From Ananas comosus (lineage: Eukaryota > Streptophyta > Magnoliopsida > Poales > Bromeliaceae): a DNA stretch of 64,000 bases. Numbering within the stretch: the stretch's first letter is position 1; every line of letters begins with the position of its first letter. The stretch lies in the NCBI RefSeq assembly GCF_001540865.1, contig NC_033621.1, positions 4,375,721 through 4,439,720 on the forward strand, given 5' to 3'. Made by a program: the position numbers and the translations under genes. Of this stretch, positions 62,871 to 64,000 are shown one piece after another. The notes below the pieces were generated by a model. The model saw only the letters and a list, made by a program, of their open reading frames with translations, did not search any database and was not told the DNA's origin.

Positions 62871-63529
62871 TGATTAATGTGTAAATTTTATATCCACCTA
62901 TCTAAGATTTGAAAATTATTTTTATTTCTTAATATTAGGGGAAAAAAAAGTTTGATAAGATTAATAGAGATATTATTATACTTTGAACGAGTAAAATATA
63001 AAATTTATGACTGCTCATAGATATAAAGATAGTCCTTTTCTCCTTTTCCTCAATCCTCAAGACGCTATCCAAGTTTGACAATTTATTATGAAATGTAAAA
63101 AAAGGGAACAACATTAAATTCTAAGTCTAAGTTGAATTCGACGCACGACTTTGACATCAACTATTTAAGTGTCCATCCTTGCAAGTTGTCTCCACTATTT
63201 TTTACCAGCACAACCTGCAGGATAGCTCATTTGTTTTTTCTAAATTAACAAATAATAAAACAAAAATCACGAGCAATTAAAATATATTTACTATTGAAAA
63301 AACTTATTTTTATGTCAAATTGTGTCAGCGAACGAATATTATATATACCGTCCACACTGTACCATACTATGCCATACTGTGCACATGAGTGCTCAGCATG
63401 ATTCCGTACTCGGCACCCAAATTTGACACATATTCGAATCCTCTCCCAATCTAGAAACAAAAGTCATCAGGTTTAGAGAAATCAGGTTATGATGAATCTT
63501 CTATTTTGTCGATTATTACTTTTTCTTCT
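62871..63529. other. Intergenic sequence
   Basis: No gene was found. A short tandem CCATACTATG-CCATACTGTG lies at 63361-63380. Otherwise unremarkable. Confidence 0.3.
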
Positions 63530-63538
63530 TATTTTAGA

Positions 63539-63991
63539 GGGCTTTTTTTTTTTTTGCATTTGGTCCTTTCAAAAAATTTATTGTCACAAATAATTTTACG
63601 AAATTTATGATTACAATTTTGGCTCGATCCCTGCCACGCAGATGTCACGTAAACACCATGCAAGCAAGAGGTAGTGCCGGAATAAGTTGAATACGATAAT
63701 TCATTCACCGTATCTAAACACGAAAAATAGGAGGAATATTCGTACAGAACACGGTGAACCATTCATCACGTTTGAACATAATGAATGGAATATTAAAAAG
63801 GGAGAATAAGAGGAACATAAGTATGGAATACGGTGAATCATTCATCGTGTTTAACTTAACGCCCTCCAACTTACGTGGCGTTGATATGGGACTTGCATGA
63901 CGGGAATATGATTAAATTTGTAATTATAAATTTGATGGAGTTATTTGTAAAATTCTTTTTGTTTGAGAGGGCCACAAAAAAAAAAAAGCCC
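63539..63991. mobile_element. Mutator-like foldback element, copy C, with palindrome array
   Basis: This 453-bp element is flanked by a perfect 9-bp direct repeat TATTTTAGA (63530-63538 and 63992-64000, the last bases of the window). Left end GGGCTTTTTTTTTTTTTGCA; right end in reverse complement GGGCTTTTTTTTTTTTGTGG. Palindromes with the core CGGTGAA...TTCA lie at about 63689-63715, 63747-63774 and 63826-63852, more decayed than in copies A and B. Same design and subterminal CCACGCAG/CACGTAA motifs as copy B. Confidence 0.85.
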
Positions 63992-64000
63992 TATTTTAGA

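Overview
The window is nuclear plant DNA: spliced genes with GT-AG introns, AT-rich intergenic sequence and dense nested transposable elements. The protein sequences and the very GC-rich, high-GC3 receptor-kinase exon suggest a monocot, possibly pineapple (Ananas). The species is a guess from general appearance.

Layout. 1-2.53 kb: the end of a retroelement carrying an antisense plant-mobile-domain (PMD) ORF that runs off the left edge, next to LTR-like sequence. 2.53-5.2 kb: repeats, including a compact Helitron and a foldback MITE. 5.3-9.4 kb: a complete 13-exon cytosolic glutamine synthetase gene (+). 9.9-12.3 kb: a foldback element with 9-bp target duplications, microsatellites and a 5'-truncated LINE. 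13.9-29.8 kb: a complete 18-exon cytosolic phosphoglucomutase gene (-), whose introns 2 and 3 hold two related LTR-like insertions in opposite orientations and a hAT-like element. 30-44.5 kb: intergenic, built mainly of MITEs, SINEs, a TRIM-like remnant and a second copy of the foldback family. 44.6-48.1 kb: a two-exon LRR receptor-like pseudokinase (-) whose 5' open frame has no ATG. 48.7-64 kb: a duplicated GC-rich block, further MITEs, a TRIM element with a MITE inside one LTR, SINEs, two abutting Harbinger-like MITEs, a CACTA-like element, and a third foldback copy whose right target duplication ends exactly at base 64000.

The three host genes are not a pathway cluster. Glutamine synthetase assimilates ammonium, phosphoglucomutase links glucose-1-phosphate and glucose-6-phosphate, and the receptor-like protein is probably a plasma-membrane signalling pseudokinase. 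The strongest unusual signal is the foldback family at 10.0, 34.4 and 63.5 kb. Each copy has a 9-bp target duplication (Mutator-like) and carries 3-6 short palindromes with the core ACGGTGAANNNTTCACCGT, whose arms differ between copies in a compensatory way.
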